Below are positions 1 to 11,324 of a DNA stretch of 64,000 nucleotides, piece by piece (position 1 is the first letter of the stretch; every line of letters starts with the position of its first letter). Under the pieces are notes generated by a model that did no database searches, had not been told where the DNA came from, and worked only from the letters and a program-made list of their open reading frames with translations. This DNA comes from Plenodomus lindquistii (Eukaryota > Ascomycota > Dothideomycetes > Pleosporales > Leptosphaeriaceae). The position numbers and the translations under genes were made by a program. The stretch covers positions 930,001-994,000 of the forward strand of contig JANUWI010000006.1 of NCBI GenBank assembly GCA_025504975.1, in the 5' to 3' direction.

Positions 1-653
1 AATTTGCAATGTTGCTGAGCCTGCTACGTGACGATGATGCGGGGCGTAAAGTCGATATGAACTCCATGATCGGTGTGTATTACTGAGTACAGAGCGCGCC
101 ACTCAATCCTCTCAATCGCCTTTTACAATAGCATGCAGTCATCCTTAATCATGTACCGGTAAGCTGCCATTCCCGAGTGCCGGCACAAGCGTTAGGCGTA
201 CCCCTTCGAACGCCCAATAGGAGGCACGGCCAAGTATGCCAAGAGATCAATTATTCGTATCATCAACGTGTTTGACCGAATGCAAGGCTGATGCACGTTG
301 TTTCGGTAGATTAATCTGGGGTTGCTTCCCAGTTGAAACAAAAATTCGCCGATCTGTACAGGGATGTGCACGATTTCAGAGTGCTCCGTTGCCTTGGTAT
401 TTACCGTCGGAAGGAAACGCGAGAACGGACGCCGCATAAGGGCCGATTGAGCGTCATGCACGATGAGGTGAGTTGCTGAACCCAAGCCTTGGTAGTACGA
501 TGTTTCATGGTGAAGTTGAAAGATGCAGATCAGGCACGGCTGATCCGGGACAAGCTCCACATCGAAATGTAAGCAAAGCTGAAAATTTGTATACATACAT
601 ACTTATTTCTCGCAATTCCTCGCAGTAAGCAGACTGTTCTGATCACCTCCACC
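1..653. other. left-edge intergenic region
   Basis: No gene can be supported here. A 134-codon open frame on the minus strand (192-596) has no family resemblance and no convincing start context. The last 50 bases form the short leader of the gene starting at 654, whose start is preceded by ACC. Confidence 0.5.
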
Positions 654-1883
654 ATGGTAGCCAAGAATCTTCTCCTTCTGCCGTTCCTTGGAGGTGCCGT
701 GAGCGCTGCGGATCTTTGGGCAACACATTACTCGGCCGGGACGCTCAATTACCTGACATTCGGTAATAACTCGTTGTCCCTGTCGCGTTCTTTGAAGCCC
801 GGCAGCGAGCTACCAAGCTGGATAACATACGATGGTGCTGGCAAAGCGCTGTACATTTCAGACGAGGTCTTCCAAAACGCTTCTGGAGGAGACTTGAGGT
901 CATTTGCAGTTGGCAGCAACGGAGCTCTGACAGATGCTGGCAAGGGCTTCGCACCCTTAGGCGCAGTCGCGTCAGCACTTTACGGTGGCACCAACGGTAG
1001 AGGCTTCATTGTCAACGCTCATTAGTAAGTGGACGCTTCTGTGTTGAAGCCATACTACCACTGACCGCCATAAAGCCAATCTTCGCAAATATCGACATTC
1101 AAGTTGCCGCTCACTGGCGGTCTGCCACTCCAAACTGTACAGTTCAACATGAGCAGCCCTGGCGCTGTTCCGAGTCGCCAGGAAGCGCCACATCCGCATC
1201 ACGTCGTTGTCGATCCTACAGGTGACTTCCTGATCGTCCCAGACCTGGGTGCGGATCTGCTGCGCATTTTCAAGATCAATAAATCAAGTGGTCAACTCAC
1301 GACTTGTCCCGCAGCGAAGACTTTGCCAGGTACCGGTCCGAGGCATGCGGCATTCTGGACTCCAGGAAAAAACCGACACAGGTGGGCGGCGAAAGAGACC
1401 GCGCTCTTCGTTGCAGATGAGCTGAAGAACACTGTATCAAGGTGGAGCGTATCCTACCCGTACGGGGGCTGCTTGACCCTAGACCTGAAGGAGAGCTTGA
1501 CACCATATCAAGGAAATGCTACCGCACCACCAGGGGCCAGCCTTGGGGAGATCAGGGTCAGGGGCAACTTCTTGTACACCTCCAACCGGAACGACACGAA
1601 GTTCTCACCAAACGACTCAATGACCCAGTACACCATCGGCTCCAACGGTAGTCTCACTTGGACGGATAATACGTCCTCGCATGGCACGATTCCTCGCACG
1701 TTCGATATCAACAAGGCTGGCAATTATGTTGCGATTGGCGACCAGGCTAGTGCGAACGTAGCCATAGTTGAAAGAGACGTAGCAAGTGGGAAGCTGGGCA
1801 AGCTAGTAGCTGATCTGAGAATCGGGCCAGTGGGTACCCCTGGGAACCCGGAGGGTATCAGTGCTGTTGTTTGGGCCGAATAA
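654..1883 (+). CDS. secreted lactonase-fold (seven-bladed beta-propeller) protein
   Basis: Two exons, 654-1024 and 1076-1883, with a 51 bp intron (GTAAGT donor, CTGAC branch) give 392 residues. The first 18 or so residues form a signal peptide ending SAA. Motifs HPHHVVVDPTGDFLIVPDLGAD, split here as HPHHVVVDPTG then DFLIVPDLGAD, and GTGPRHAAFW are typical blades of the 6-phosphogluconolactonase/carboxymuconate-cyclase-like family (lactonase, 7-bladed beta-propeller). Several N-x-S/T sites fit secretion. The family includes 6-phosphogluconolactonases and cis,cis-muconate-lactonising enzymes, but most secreted fungal members have no known substrate, so an enzymatic role is not claimed. The Kozak-like ACCATGG supports this start. 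Confidence 0.85.
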
Positions 1884-2252
1884 AGGCTGGCTGTCATAGA
1901 TAGTTGCTTGTTGTAGCGGGAGAGAACACAGGACAGAATCGGCAAACCATTAGTTCAAAGTACGCGATCAGGCAATGTAATTCTCTTCGTTGAACTGGTT
2001 CTGACGTGAATGAGCTGACTTGGGAAGTGACGTGCTTGACATGTTGATGAACTCGGAAATTCAAAGGTTCATGATTGTGCCAAGGCGCTAGCATCTGTTC
2101 TCCATGACACACATGAAGGCTCACTCCTTCCTGCACCTTGTACGCAACAGCGAAATCGCAGCAATCAGTTTTCAAAGCTACAGCTCCAGAATCTCACGCA
2201 CAAACTCATATAACAAAGTTGTTTGTCTCGGCTAATCGACTACTCCATCAAA
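1884..2252. other. intergenic, 3' of lactonase gene and promoter of deaminase gene
   Basis: 369 bp with no supportable gene. The final 60 bases (about 2190-2252) lead to a CAAAATG start context for the next gene. Confidence 0.5.
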
Positions 2253-3726
2253 ATGAGAACCGACAATTACATGAACCTTTGCCTTGAGCAAGCTGCCAAC
2301 TCCCCTCTTCGTTACCGTCATGGCGCTATTGTCGTTCGTGGCGGTAAAGTTATTGGTAAAGGCCACAATGACTATCGCTCTGGCTTCGATGGCGGTGCTT
2401 TGAAGACGGGCCGTCTTCCATTGCGCTCCGCGGATGCTGCCACCATGGTCGAACTAAAGAAGCACAGGTTGAAGCAGAAGCCGGATACGCGAAACATAGC
2501 AACTAGCACTTTCATGCCTTTTGAGCAGATCAACGGCGGAGGAAGGCTTGTCAACACGCCTCTTTCCATGCATGCAGAGATGATGGCGATTCACTCTGCC
2601 CTCTCAGCTTCTAGCGCCCTGGCCTCGAATGCCGTGTCGTCTGAAAAACCGTGCTTCAAATTATCGGGTGATTCTAAACAAAAAGCTCGCTTACGACGCG
2701 ACGCCGTCAAATCCTACGTCGAGACAGTCTGCCAGGCCACACTTGCTCAGTCCAGCGCGACGTTGTGCCACGGACAGTCAGGCGTTCAACAATGGCGATT
2801 TGAACAAGTTGCATCTCAATCGAGCTCTGCTGAACTATTCAACCCCATCCAGGGAGGGGGGAGAGGACGTGGCTTTGTCGGCGGAGAAAAGTACAGTGTT
2901 TCATCATCAGAAAAAGGACAAGAAACATCACAACCTTGGCAACAATCACAACAACAGTCATCACGAATATCACAAACAATCTGCGCCTAAATACACTCTC
3001 AAACATTCCAAGGGGCTTGATGACCAGCCGAGCAACCTCAACGGTAGCGCGTCATGCGAACATAACACGAAAACCTACGCGAAAGCGTCGAGATACGAGG
3101 GACAACATAAGAAGGAAAAGGTAAGCCACGCAACCTAGCAGTCGCAACTATACTGACTATACCTGCCTTTCAATCAGACCAAAGCAGCACCCTATAGCCA
3201 ACCCTTGTTGATGCCGAAGGGCCAAACAGGCCAGCCCAGTCGTGCTGTAAAGGATCGAACAAGACATGCACGACTGAATGGAGCGGACGTCTATGTGGTG
3301 AGGCTAGGGAGAAAAGGACTGGTCACCGTCAACGATCACGTGGTGTGCAGCACACATCCAACGGAAGTGGAAGACGTGTCACCTCTGACGCCTTCTACTG
3401 GATCGCTTCACGAGGAACTTGTTGATCCAAAAGTCAAAAGCCCCAAGCCTCCCGCGAGCACGATACCCGCAGTCAATGCACTGCCCCCGCTTCTTACGTC
3501 GCGTCCATGCTATCGGTGTGTATCATACATGGCATCGGTCGGTATCCGGAGGGTCTTCTGGACCACGGAGAAAGGAGAGTGGGAGAGCGCAAAGATCAGA
3601 GACCTGATTGATACCCTGGACAACATTTGGCAGGATCCACAACTAGACGCTGCTACATCCATTAACAGTCTCTTTGTTACCAAGCACGAGGTTCTTATGC
3701 TACGTAGGACTATGGAGAGCAGTTGA
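2253..3726 (+). CDS. cytidine/deoxycytidylate deaminase-fold protein with large insertion
   Basis: The N-terminal part (residues about 1-120) has a deaminase fold: NYMNLCLEQAANSPLRYRHGAIVVRGG, here noted as MNLCLEQA and HGAIVVRGGKVIGKGHN, then zinc ligand and catalytic Glu in HAEMMAIHSA (His107, Glu109). The second zinc motif, PCYRC (Cys375, Cys378), lies about 265 residues later in the last exon; typical members have about 25-35 residues between them. Exon 3 (3178-3726) follows a clear intron at 3121-3177 (GTAAGC, CTGAC). A frame change of +1 between 2770 and 2860 needs either an intron, best fit 2777-2852 with weak donor GTCAGG, or a sequence error. With that intron the protein is 446 residues. 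The insertion is rich in His, Asn and Lys. Substrate unknown. Confidence 0.7.
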
Positions 3727-4490
3727 AGCTGGTCATAGACAGAGACGATTTACTTACTTAGTAGTTTTCTGTCTAATATTGCAATCGACGGGTACGATCT
3801 GATTTCTTTGAGTCATGGCACAATTATCACGCAAGTCAGTAAACATGGTTCTCGCCTTACTACCACAGAGGCGTAAAATTGGATTCGAAATGCAGTTGAC
3901 AATGGATGCAGATATCCTTTGTGATTGTCCAAGCTAACATGCAGGACAAAGCCAGATACAATGCGCTCGCAATACTTCATTGACGAGGGTATCGCTCGCA
4001 CATTGTGAGCTATCCGCGGAGTTTTGATCCACGTACACTCAAGCTGGGCGAAGACTCACACCGACCGCGCGACACTCCATGCAGTTTTCCACGAGCTTTC
4101 ATTCAAAGTGCGATGCCTCAGAGTAGTGTATAGGCTGAAATCTAGTCGAATCAATCTGGTCGTCAGACTCGTTGAATCTCGAGTTCATTTCCCACCTTCC
4201 CTCACCATCGTGCCTTCCCTCAAGTCTCACCGCAACACTGCAAGCCCATAATTGACCTCACGAGGACTAGCGTTAGATCTTCACTTGTACTCAGAAATTT
4301 TGGGATAGTAGCTTGCGTCACTTTCATCCCAAACTCTCATCCTTCACGTTCACTGCCTCACAACCGAGCCCATCACTCATCGCCACGCACTAGTAGCTTT
4401 GTATCAAAAGCGACAGCTTTTCTACACCTGCTCAACTACAACACAATCAATCTACTGTTTTTCATCGCGTCTTTTCTTTACCAAGATACA
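3727..4490. other. intergenic, promoter of the 4491 gene
   Basis: 764 bp without a supportable gene. From about 4315 to 4490 the plus strand becomes rich in C, T and A (CT-rich tracts up to the start), as is usual in fungal promoters just before a gene. Confidence 0.5.
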
Positions 4491-5169
4491 ATGGCACTTG
4501 TATCTACACCAGACATGATGGATATCGACCGCGACTGTTCCCCTTCCATTAAGAGTGACTCCAGTCAGATCTCTTACACCGACAACTATGTTACACTTCC
4601 AGCCAACGGCCCAGACAGCCACGCACATATCATCGACCTCAGCGAGGACCTGTCGTGCATCTCTCAAGAAGGCAATGCCAGACTACAGGACGCGGTTGTC
4701 ACTGCGCTATTCAGCCTGTCACCAGACACACTACGATCTTTCATGAACCCAATAGTTCACAACTTCAAAGTCCTCTTCGGCAAGAAAGACGTACAGCTCG
4801 TGATCTGGCGCAAGGGTCTCGAGGTCTTCGTAAGTCACTTCTCTTAAGCATTCGGACTCTATTAATGTATACCTACAGGTTGGCACATTCGAACACCACA
4901 CCTCAATGAAAGCATATCGTTTCGAGCTTGTCGCGGGCTTCCTGATCGGCTACGACGGCTCCTGGCACCTGAAAGTCACGGCTTCAAACTCGTACTGCAA
5001 CGCAAAGTGGCCGGAGGTTTGGGCAGGCAAGTTCTACAACTACGGTGGTGTGGCAAAGATGACTGTCGAGGTCGAAGAAGAAGATATGGCCAAGAAGGCG
5101 GGCAAGTTGGCAAACGCGATTGTTCAGGGAAAGTATTGGGAGTTGAAGAGCGAGGTGAAGACCACTTGA
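4491..5169 (+). CDS. hypothetical protein, 209 residues
   Basis: Two exons, 4491-4829 and 4879-5169, joined in phase 0 over a 49 bp intron (GTAAGT donor, CTACAG acceptor). The first 35 residues are Asp/Ser-rich and probably disordered. The rest mixes hydrophobic and charged segments (VIWRKGLEVF, YRFELVAGFLIGYDGSWHLKV, here abbreviated as YRFELVAGFLIGYDG), consistent with a small soluble alpha/beta fold. No signal peptide or membrane helix is seen. I do not recognise the family. The start lies in an ACAATGG context after a CT-rich leader. Confidence 0.7.
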
Positions 5170-5836
5170 TGCTCACTGGTTACCCTTGCGCACCTGTTGC
5201 CTCTACCCAATTGATGATTGGAGATTCAACTTCAATGTCGCTTGGAGTTCAAGAGAAAAGACGCTTCGAAATGTTTCGTGTCCTTCAGATAATGCTACGA
5301 GTTCAATTAAAGTGGCAAAATACGCATGCATATCCTAGAAACGTATTGACATATTGATGACGGCTGTCACATCCGTCTGAAGCAATGTCTAGCAGATAGA
5401 CAATCAACAAAGGAGAGCCATCGTAGCAAAAGACAGCATTCGCAGCGCACTAGTCTACTAAACTTTCCAAAACTATAGGTGCCCTTGCTCAGCGTCTCCA
5501 CCATGTTGCTACCTGTAACATATCGGAAGCCTAACAAACATGAGGGGCACGGAGCACGATCGCAGGGATCCTGGCGCAGACATATGAGATCACATGGTAG
5601 TTCTGTATTAACGAAACTACTGGCTGTCGTCAACCAGCGTCGTGTATGCGGCACCGGATTCCAGGAAGGAGCAACGGCCATGTGTCTCCAAGAACTTGAG
5701 CCTGTACAACACCATCTCCACCTATCGTAGCCTAGGGCCGACCATTCCACAACGATAAGGGCTGTCTGGTCGCAACTTTCATGGTTGCGGCTGATGAGCC
5801 AGGACTACTAATTCCCGCGTATGAACTCTATGACAG
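5170..5836. other. intergenic between convergent genes
   Basis: 667 bp between the 3' ends of the 4491 gene and the C2H2 gene. Short open frames on both strands show no coding character. Nothing else seen. Confidence 0.5.
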
Positions 5837-7309
5837 TCAAGTCAAATCTGAATGGCTCTTCCGCATGTGTCGCTGGAGGTTGTCCAAACGAGAAAAGCCC
5901 GATCCACCAGGTCCGGAGGAGCATGTAGGTACCGTACAGAAGTGCATTGGCTTACTGGCCCCTTCGTGTGTAGCCTCATGTCGAAGTAAGTCTTTAGGGT
6001 AGAGGAATGCCTGATCGCAGGTTAAGCATTTGTGAGGCCGCTCGGACTCATCTTGATGAATTCGTTGATGTCTGAGCAGATCTGCACGTCGCGCGAATTG
6101 TTTCGAACAGTTCGGTTCCTCACAGATATATTGTGATGATTCAACAGTGACTTGAAGGCTGTCGGGCTCTGTTGATTGCTCATTGGATCTGAGCGTGCGC
6201 GATATGAGAGTACCCGGCTCGACTCGATGCGGGTGGTGCTTGCGCATGTGTTTTAGTCGAGCGTCCGCACGTTTGAATAATCTGCCGCAATCTTCACAAG
6301 CGAGAATCGCTTGATTGCTGCCACGGGAGTGTTTCAGCCGGACGTGCCGTGCAAGATTCCCTTTCCTGTAAGCTCCCTGGAAATCTGTATTACATACGTG
6401 ACAAGCCGATATTGAGTTCTCGCTCATTGAATTCTGCGATAAAGCTCGCTCAGTAGAGCTACTTGGAACAATCGAAAGGTTGTCTGAATGGCTAGGTTGG
6501 GACCCGCCAATCTCATGAGCACTGAGATCTTCAGTCAGACCACTCGTGCCATAAGGATTAAATGCCTCGATAGCAGTGACTGGTGAAGTCCCCTTAGGGC
6601 CACGGGATCCCATGCGAGAAATATACCACGGTTCATCTTCCGATAGGTTGAGCAGAGGTATCCGTGAATCCATAACGAACTCCGGTGATGACAACGAGGG
6701 AAAGTTGACAGGAGGCTGATACATGAGACTTGACCTGTCGTGCATCCCCACTTTCCGTGACATAGAAGCGTTGCGTCGGGACAAGGGAGACCACGGCTGA
6801 TCATGCAATGTCTCCGAGGAACCTGGATGCTCTACATAGCCCTCGAGGCCGGCGTCTCCCTGGGGTGAACATGTGTAGGATGGCGAGTGAAGAAGCCTCG
6901 AATAGTCTGGCTCTTTGTGGTTGTCATCTTCCCAGTGAAAGAGAGGCAGGTCGGAAAATCTTGAATATTGTTCGGCGTACTCGTGCAACCCATCTGACCC
7001 ATGGACCTCTTCAAAAAATCCCCATGGCCCCTGCTCTGGATGGATTGTTAGGTTTGTAGACCGGCTTCCATAGGACGTGCCCTCGTCTTGAGTGGCGATT
7101 GAGCCATAGGATGCCTCTTGGCCCCGCTGATGTGTTCCAGAAAGCATCATAGTTCTCTCGCTGGTGGTGTCGACGCGGTCATCGTTATGGGTTTGGGTTT
7201 GGCCTTCTTCATCGTGACTTTGTCTGCTGGCTACAGCAGTTCGAGCGGACTGCCAGGACGAGGTGAAATATGTTTGATCGATCTTAGGCGACTGTCGTTC
7301 GTCGCTCAT
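5837..7309 (-). CDS. C2H2 zinc-finger protein, probable transcription factor
   Basis: Single exon, 490 residues from the ATG at 7309; the open frame extends two codons further to a TTG. The first 300 residues are Ser/Thr/Asp/Glu-rich and probably disordered. From about residue 303 to the C-terminus there are five C2H2-type fingers, beginning CHVC, CEDC, CEEPNC, CLTC and CTVPTC, each ending in H-x3-5-H; the finger with RADLLRHQRIH is the most canonical, and the last has an unusually long Cys-to-His interval (GGSGFSRLDNLQRHMRKSH). A cluster of C-terminal fingers after a disordered region is the usual layout of fungal C2H2 regulators; DNA target unknown. Confidence 0.85.
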   Translation of the reverse strand: MSDERQSPKIDQTYFTSSWQSARTAVASRQSHDEEGQTQTHNDDRVDTTSERTMMLSGTHQRGQEASYGSIATQDEGTSYGSRSTNLTIHPEQGPWGFFEEVHGSDGLHEYAEQYSRFSDLPLFHWEDDNHKEPDYSRLLHSPSYTCSPQGDAGLEGYVEHPGSSETLHDQPWSPLSRRNASMSRKVGMHDRSSLMYQPPVNFPSLSSPEFVMDSRIPLLNLSEDEPWYISRMGSRGPKGTSPVTAIEAFNPYGTSGLTEDLSAHEIGGSQPSHSDNLSIVPSSSTERALSQNSMSENSISACHVCNTDFQGAYRKGNLARHVRLKHSRGSNQAILACEDCGRLFKRADARLKHMRKHHPHRVEPGTLISRTLRSNEQSTEPDSLQVTVESSQYICEEPNCSKQFARRADLLRHQRIHQDESERPHKCLTCDQAFLYPKDLLRHEATHEGASKPMHFCTVPTCSSGPGGSGFSRLDNLQRHMRKSHSDLT

Positions 7310-8363
7310 CGCCAATATACCAGTACCACTGCGGGGTTGTCAGAGAACGGTGACTCCTCGCTTGGGGCTATCACTACGTACCCATCTAGACGCGGCGCAA
7401 GATATATTATCACATTGGTCTACACACTCCGCTTCCATATGGCTCACTGGAAGACGAATGATCTGGGTAGCTCGTGGGATGGTCGCTGTGGTATGTGCTT
7501 GAAGGCTGTGGCGAGCGCATCCTGGAGAAGGTTGCAACGTTAGGCACGAGGGTTGCGCGAGTTGTCTCGCTTGACACTGGCTTGGCAAAGGTGCTGACGA
7601 AAGCCAACAACTTCTGGCAGCACCGAGACATGTTAATATTTGATTCATGATAGCGTATACATCACGTAAGTTGTATCTGGGGCTCCATGTTCTTCACCGG
7701 CGGCGGCGCGACCACAATTCAGGGAATGGACATCTCATGACGTGTGTAAATTCATGCTGACATGCATACTATTTTGGAGCTTTAGAATGTCCGTGTTCAC
7801 AACTAAACTACCCCATCCTAAATTCGAGAGCGATTAATAATTGGTGTACTTTATTACACCACTTGAATCTATGCATCAGACAGTTGGCTAGACTCATTCG
7901 CTCGAGTGCAAAGCTGATTGTGGGAAGATGGGGTATGCCCGGACGACCATGGCCTTGGTCGACGAGCAGCCACAATTACCTGGATTTACATCAAAATAGA
8001 ATTCTGTGAGTGGCTTCACTTTGGAGATATGATGCCTTGGGGAAGAAAGCAGACGGTGCATCGTGGGCGGAATCTGTTGTTGGTGTTGAATGGGGGCGGT
8101 GCAGCCAGTCGTGGGCGATGAGCCTAGCGAATGAATGGCCTTGCAGCCAGCCATCGTCGGTGTCTGGCAGAGAACTTGCCCTCGTCTCCATCCGCCAGAT
8201 CACGTCCATACACGGCATCCATCGAGCACATTGTACGCTTGCTCTTCGTGTCGCACTGTCCAGTATCGTTCAGATCGTCTTCGCACCAAGGTACATCCTC
8301 TTCCACGATTCGTTGACTGTTTCGGACGACGCTGAGAGGGCGCAGCAGCAGCAGTGAGGAATT
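7310..8363. other. intergenic, divergent promoter region
   Basis: 1054 bp between the C2H2 gene (minus) and the small membrane-protein gene (plus). Open frames up to 141 codons occur but look like chance. A CAG repeat of four units ends just before the plus-strand gene (8341-8354). Confidence 0.45.
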
Positions 8364-8952
8364 ATGTCGGTCTACCATAACATGACCTACAACAATGGTA
8401 AGCGCAATGTGCCGCAATGTTCTGAAGACATGCGCATGTCGATCGTAAATGTGAAGGCGTTGACAGCGTGAATCAGGCACCCGCATTACCCCACCCGGCG
8501 TTTACTACCCACCCCCACCCAACGATGCAACCTGGCCCAAGTATCTTCTCGACGGGACCATAGGCGTCTTTACTGTCGTCGGTGCAGTAGCCGGAGTTTA
8601 CTTGTGTGTCTTGAAGTTGAAAGACCGTAAGGCGAACAGGGTCGCAGGTGGGCCACTATTTCATTAGTTGCCGTAAAAGGGTCCACTGCGCCATGAATGC
8701 GGAAGGACCGAGCAGATCGAGGCTAACATCGTGCAAGCTCGGGACGTGGAGGAAGGCGTTTACGACCTGAACGCTGTCGTAAGAGATAACAACGACCGTC
8801 GCGGTGACGAGGCTGGGCCCGCTGCCCATGAAGAGCAGGCTCATGTTGAAGCAGCCCATGTGCAGCTCAATCACGAGGTTGTAGCGGAACTCGTGGGCAT
8901 CGTGGCCTTGGAGAATGCTGTGGATACAGCCGCGGTCGATACCCAAGCCTAG
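8364..8952 (+). CDS. small single-span membrane protein, spliced
   Basis: Assembled by eye: exons 8364-8397, 8477-8626 and 8738-8952 keep frame over introns of 79 bp (GTAAGC...TGAATCAG) and 111 bp (GTAAGG, GCTAAC branch, GCAAG acceptor), giving 132 residues. Residues 1-35 are polar and proline-rich (GVYYPPPPNDATWPKYLLDG), residues about 36-58 form one hydrophobic helix (GTIGVFTVVGAVAGVYLCVL), and the tail is acidic with Ala/His repeats. If the second intron is kept, the frame stops at 8667, giving a 74-residue form ending GGPLFH; the spliced model is favoured because 8738-8952 stays open in frame with coding-like composition. Two NxT sites precede the helix, suggesting an N-out/C-in protein. 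Family not recognised. Confidence 0.6.
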
Positions 8953-9871
8953 CCGGTGTGTTCAGGTCCTTTTGAAAGCGTTCGAGCGCGTCTATCGCAT
9001 TGCATCTGCTTCAAAAGGCGCGTGAGTTTGGTGTCGGACGGGCCACGAGGCAGCGAGTGATGAAGAGTTGGATAGCCATGTTTCTGCTTGTAGTGAATAC
9101 ACTGAATCTGTTTAGCAACGACGTCCAAGTAGCAAATAGCCGACCCAGCCAGATAATGTGAAGTCTCGATTGACAGCGATAGTCAGACATATGGGATGGA
9201 CGCAGGATGCATTGATCAGACGGAGGACAACCCGGTGCGGCCTCTCTGACTTAGTCCTCCAACAGGCGTTGCGGCCTCTTGTCCTCCAGGTACCGGTGCG
9301 GCCTCCCGAGTCCAAGGGCAGAACACCACAAGCTATAGGAACATGGCAATGCGCAATCGCCATGAATGAAGAGGTGCTGTGCTTAAACGTTACGTTCATT
9401 CGTTTTGTGCAGGTTGCTCTTCCGCCGTTCTTGTGTTGCTGATCGATTCCACATCCTCATGCCCCAGCGCGATCATCATGTACCATGATGGCTAGCACAT
9501 ACACTGCCTCGTCGTGTACACGAATCAAAGGACACTGTGAATGATGCACCACACAAATTCGTAAGAACGAATGACGCGCGTTTACTTGCAAGTACTAGAA
9601 ACAACCGTATGCCTTGAAGGCTTACCGATGCTTTAGATATTACTTATTCGTCTGTAATGCAAGAAGTACACCTCGCTCCAAGAGCCTCCACACTTATATT
9701 TGACTTAGAACTAACCGCCATCACGCGCACGCATACTGATGTCCAAATAGGTAGCTTAGTCATATGCCAAAGTATGCTCTTCATGCAAGATAACAAAATG
9801 GTACCCTCAAACGCCGACGCTGATGAAGATACCAAACGAACCGCTGTGTTCAAAGTATCGAGAAGCCCCCT
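8953..9871. other. intergenic with imperfect GTGCGGCCTC repeats
   Basis: 919 bp without a supportable gene. Three copies of a GTGCGGCCTC/TTGCGGCCTC word sit at about 9235, 9269 and 9296, interleaved with GTCCTCCA words. Meaning unknown. The right end is the 3' flank of the PAF1 gene. Confidence 0.4.
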
Positions 9872-11324
9872 TCAAGCCTCCTCATCACCCTCTGCGTCCA
9901 CGTCCCTCTGCAGCTCCACCACCCCCTCCGCCCTCTTCCTGAATGTTTCCCGCCTCTCGGCCTCGTTCCCTGGGTCCTTGCCCGCCGCCTCAATAACGTC
10001 CACCTTTTGTTGTTCCTCTGTGAGATTCGGCCTGCCTGGTCGCCTTGGTCTGACGGTCGTCTTCTGGATAATTGGATAGAAGTACGCCGCCTTTTGCAAC
10101 TTGGTGTCCCGCAACGGTTCGCTCTCGTGCTTCTCCGGGTCATGGATGGCCATGGCCACCACATCGCCGTAAGTATCATGTGGATCGCCAACTTGCGCAG
10201 AGGTCTCGTACGTGCGGATGTTCTCGTACTTGAAGCATTTGCGGGGCTGGCCTTCGTCGTCCTCGGCGATGTCGAAGTCGATTTCCGCGTCGTTGTTGGG
10301 GTCGTGAGTAGTGAAGTTACGTTTGATGCCCGGCACCTTTTCGCGGCTGGGAGGGAGAAAGTATTCGAATTGGTAGCGGGGAATGGGAGTGGGCGCCGTG
10401 GTATCTTTGCGGTGCTCTTCGTAGTTTTGGAGGAAGATTTCGTGGTCTTCGATTGTCTGGCCGGCGGGGCGCACGATTGCGACGTCAAGACGTGGATCGT
10501 AGGACCGATCGCTGGGGTTGTTGACGGGTGGCGCATTAAACTTGAAGAGTATGTATGAGCCGGTGTCTGGTGTGGCGTCCCAATCGGGGAGCAGTGGGTA
10601 AGTGTCGAGAAGCTTCAGATGAGGTTGGGAGGGGTGCTTGGGCTTGTTCCATGCCAATCGCTCCTCAGATGTGGACTCTGCCGCCCGCAGGTTCTCGACA
10701 CTATCTTGTCCGTTGTATGCGTCTGCTGGGTATGCGATGTTGAAGCCCTTAAGAATATGCCTGGCAATGCTTGTTGGATCGTCGTGGCTTGTCTCCGCTA
10801 CCTTTCGTTTCCGTCGCAGGCGCATTGTGTTTGACGAGTTACTTGACTCAAATTTGGATCCTCCAGTCGTGCTGGATGTAACATATTCGGTTCGGCGCAA
10901 GAAAGTGATGCCTGTTGCAGCGGTGGATGATTTGCCCAGGGCATTCGGCGGTCGCATCAGCGCTCTGTCCGCCGCACTCAGTGGAGGGGGATTTGGCATC
11001 GCCTGTATAGCTGTATGACGCGTCAGTGGTCGAATCGACGGCGCGATTTCATGCTCTCTTACCAGACTCATCTCCATCGAAGACTTTGGGAATGCCCACC
11101 AAGTCGATGGGCATGCCGAGCTCCGCATCCGCTTCAATGTTGAGCGGCTGTTCTCGCGCCAACCGTGACGCAAAGCTAGCTGAAGTATACTGTCCGCTTG
11201 AGAGACCGGTATTCGGGATGTCGAGGAGCTTGGGAGGGCATGGCGGAGGAGGGAGCGCGTTTGAGTATCTGATTCTTGCAATGTAATCCTGGTGGACGTT
11301 CGACGGTCGCGTGGCAGAACTCAT
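9872..11324 (-). CDS. PAF1: Paf1, subunit of the RNA polymerase II-associated Paf1 complex
   Basis: Exon 1 is 11063-11324 and exon 2 is 9872-11010, joined over a 52 bp intron (GTAAGA donor, CTGAC branch, TACAG acceptor), giving 466 residues. The N-terminus (QDYIARIRYSNALPPPPCPP, KLLDIP) and the central block (RPPNALG, FLRRTEY) match the conserved Paf1 family pattern. Exon 2 continues with the long conserved middle (KPKHP, LLPDWDATPD, PRYQFEYFLPP) and an acidic/Arg-rich C-terminus. The Paf1 complex travels with elongating polymerase II in the nucleus and is needed for H2B ubiquitylation and H3K4/K36 methylation. Length fits fungal Paf1. A 228-codon Arg-rich open frame within 9850-10536 is only a shadow of this gene. 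Confidence 0.93.

Noticed and set aside
192..596. 134-codon minus-strand open frame near the left edge
   Set aside because: No family, poor start context, and adjacent to a proper gene; probably chance.
9850..10536. 228-codon Arg/Thr-rich minus frame
   Set aside because: Overlaps PAF1 in another frame; composition is the usual shadow.
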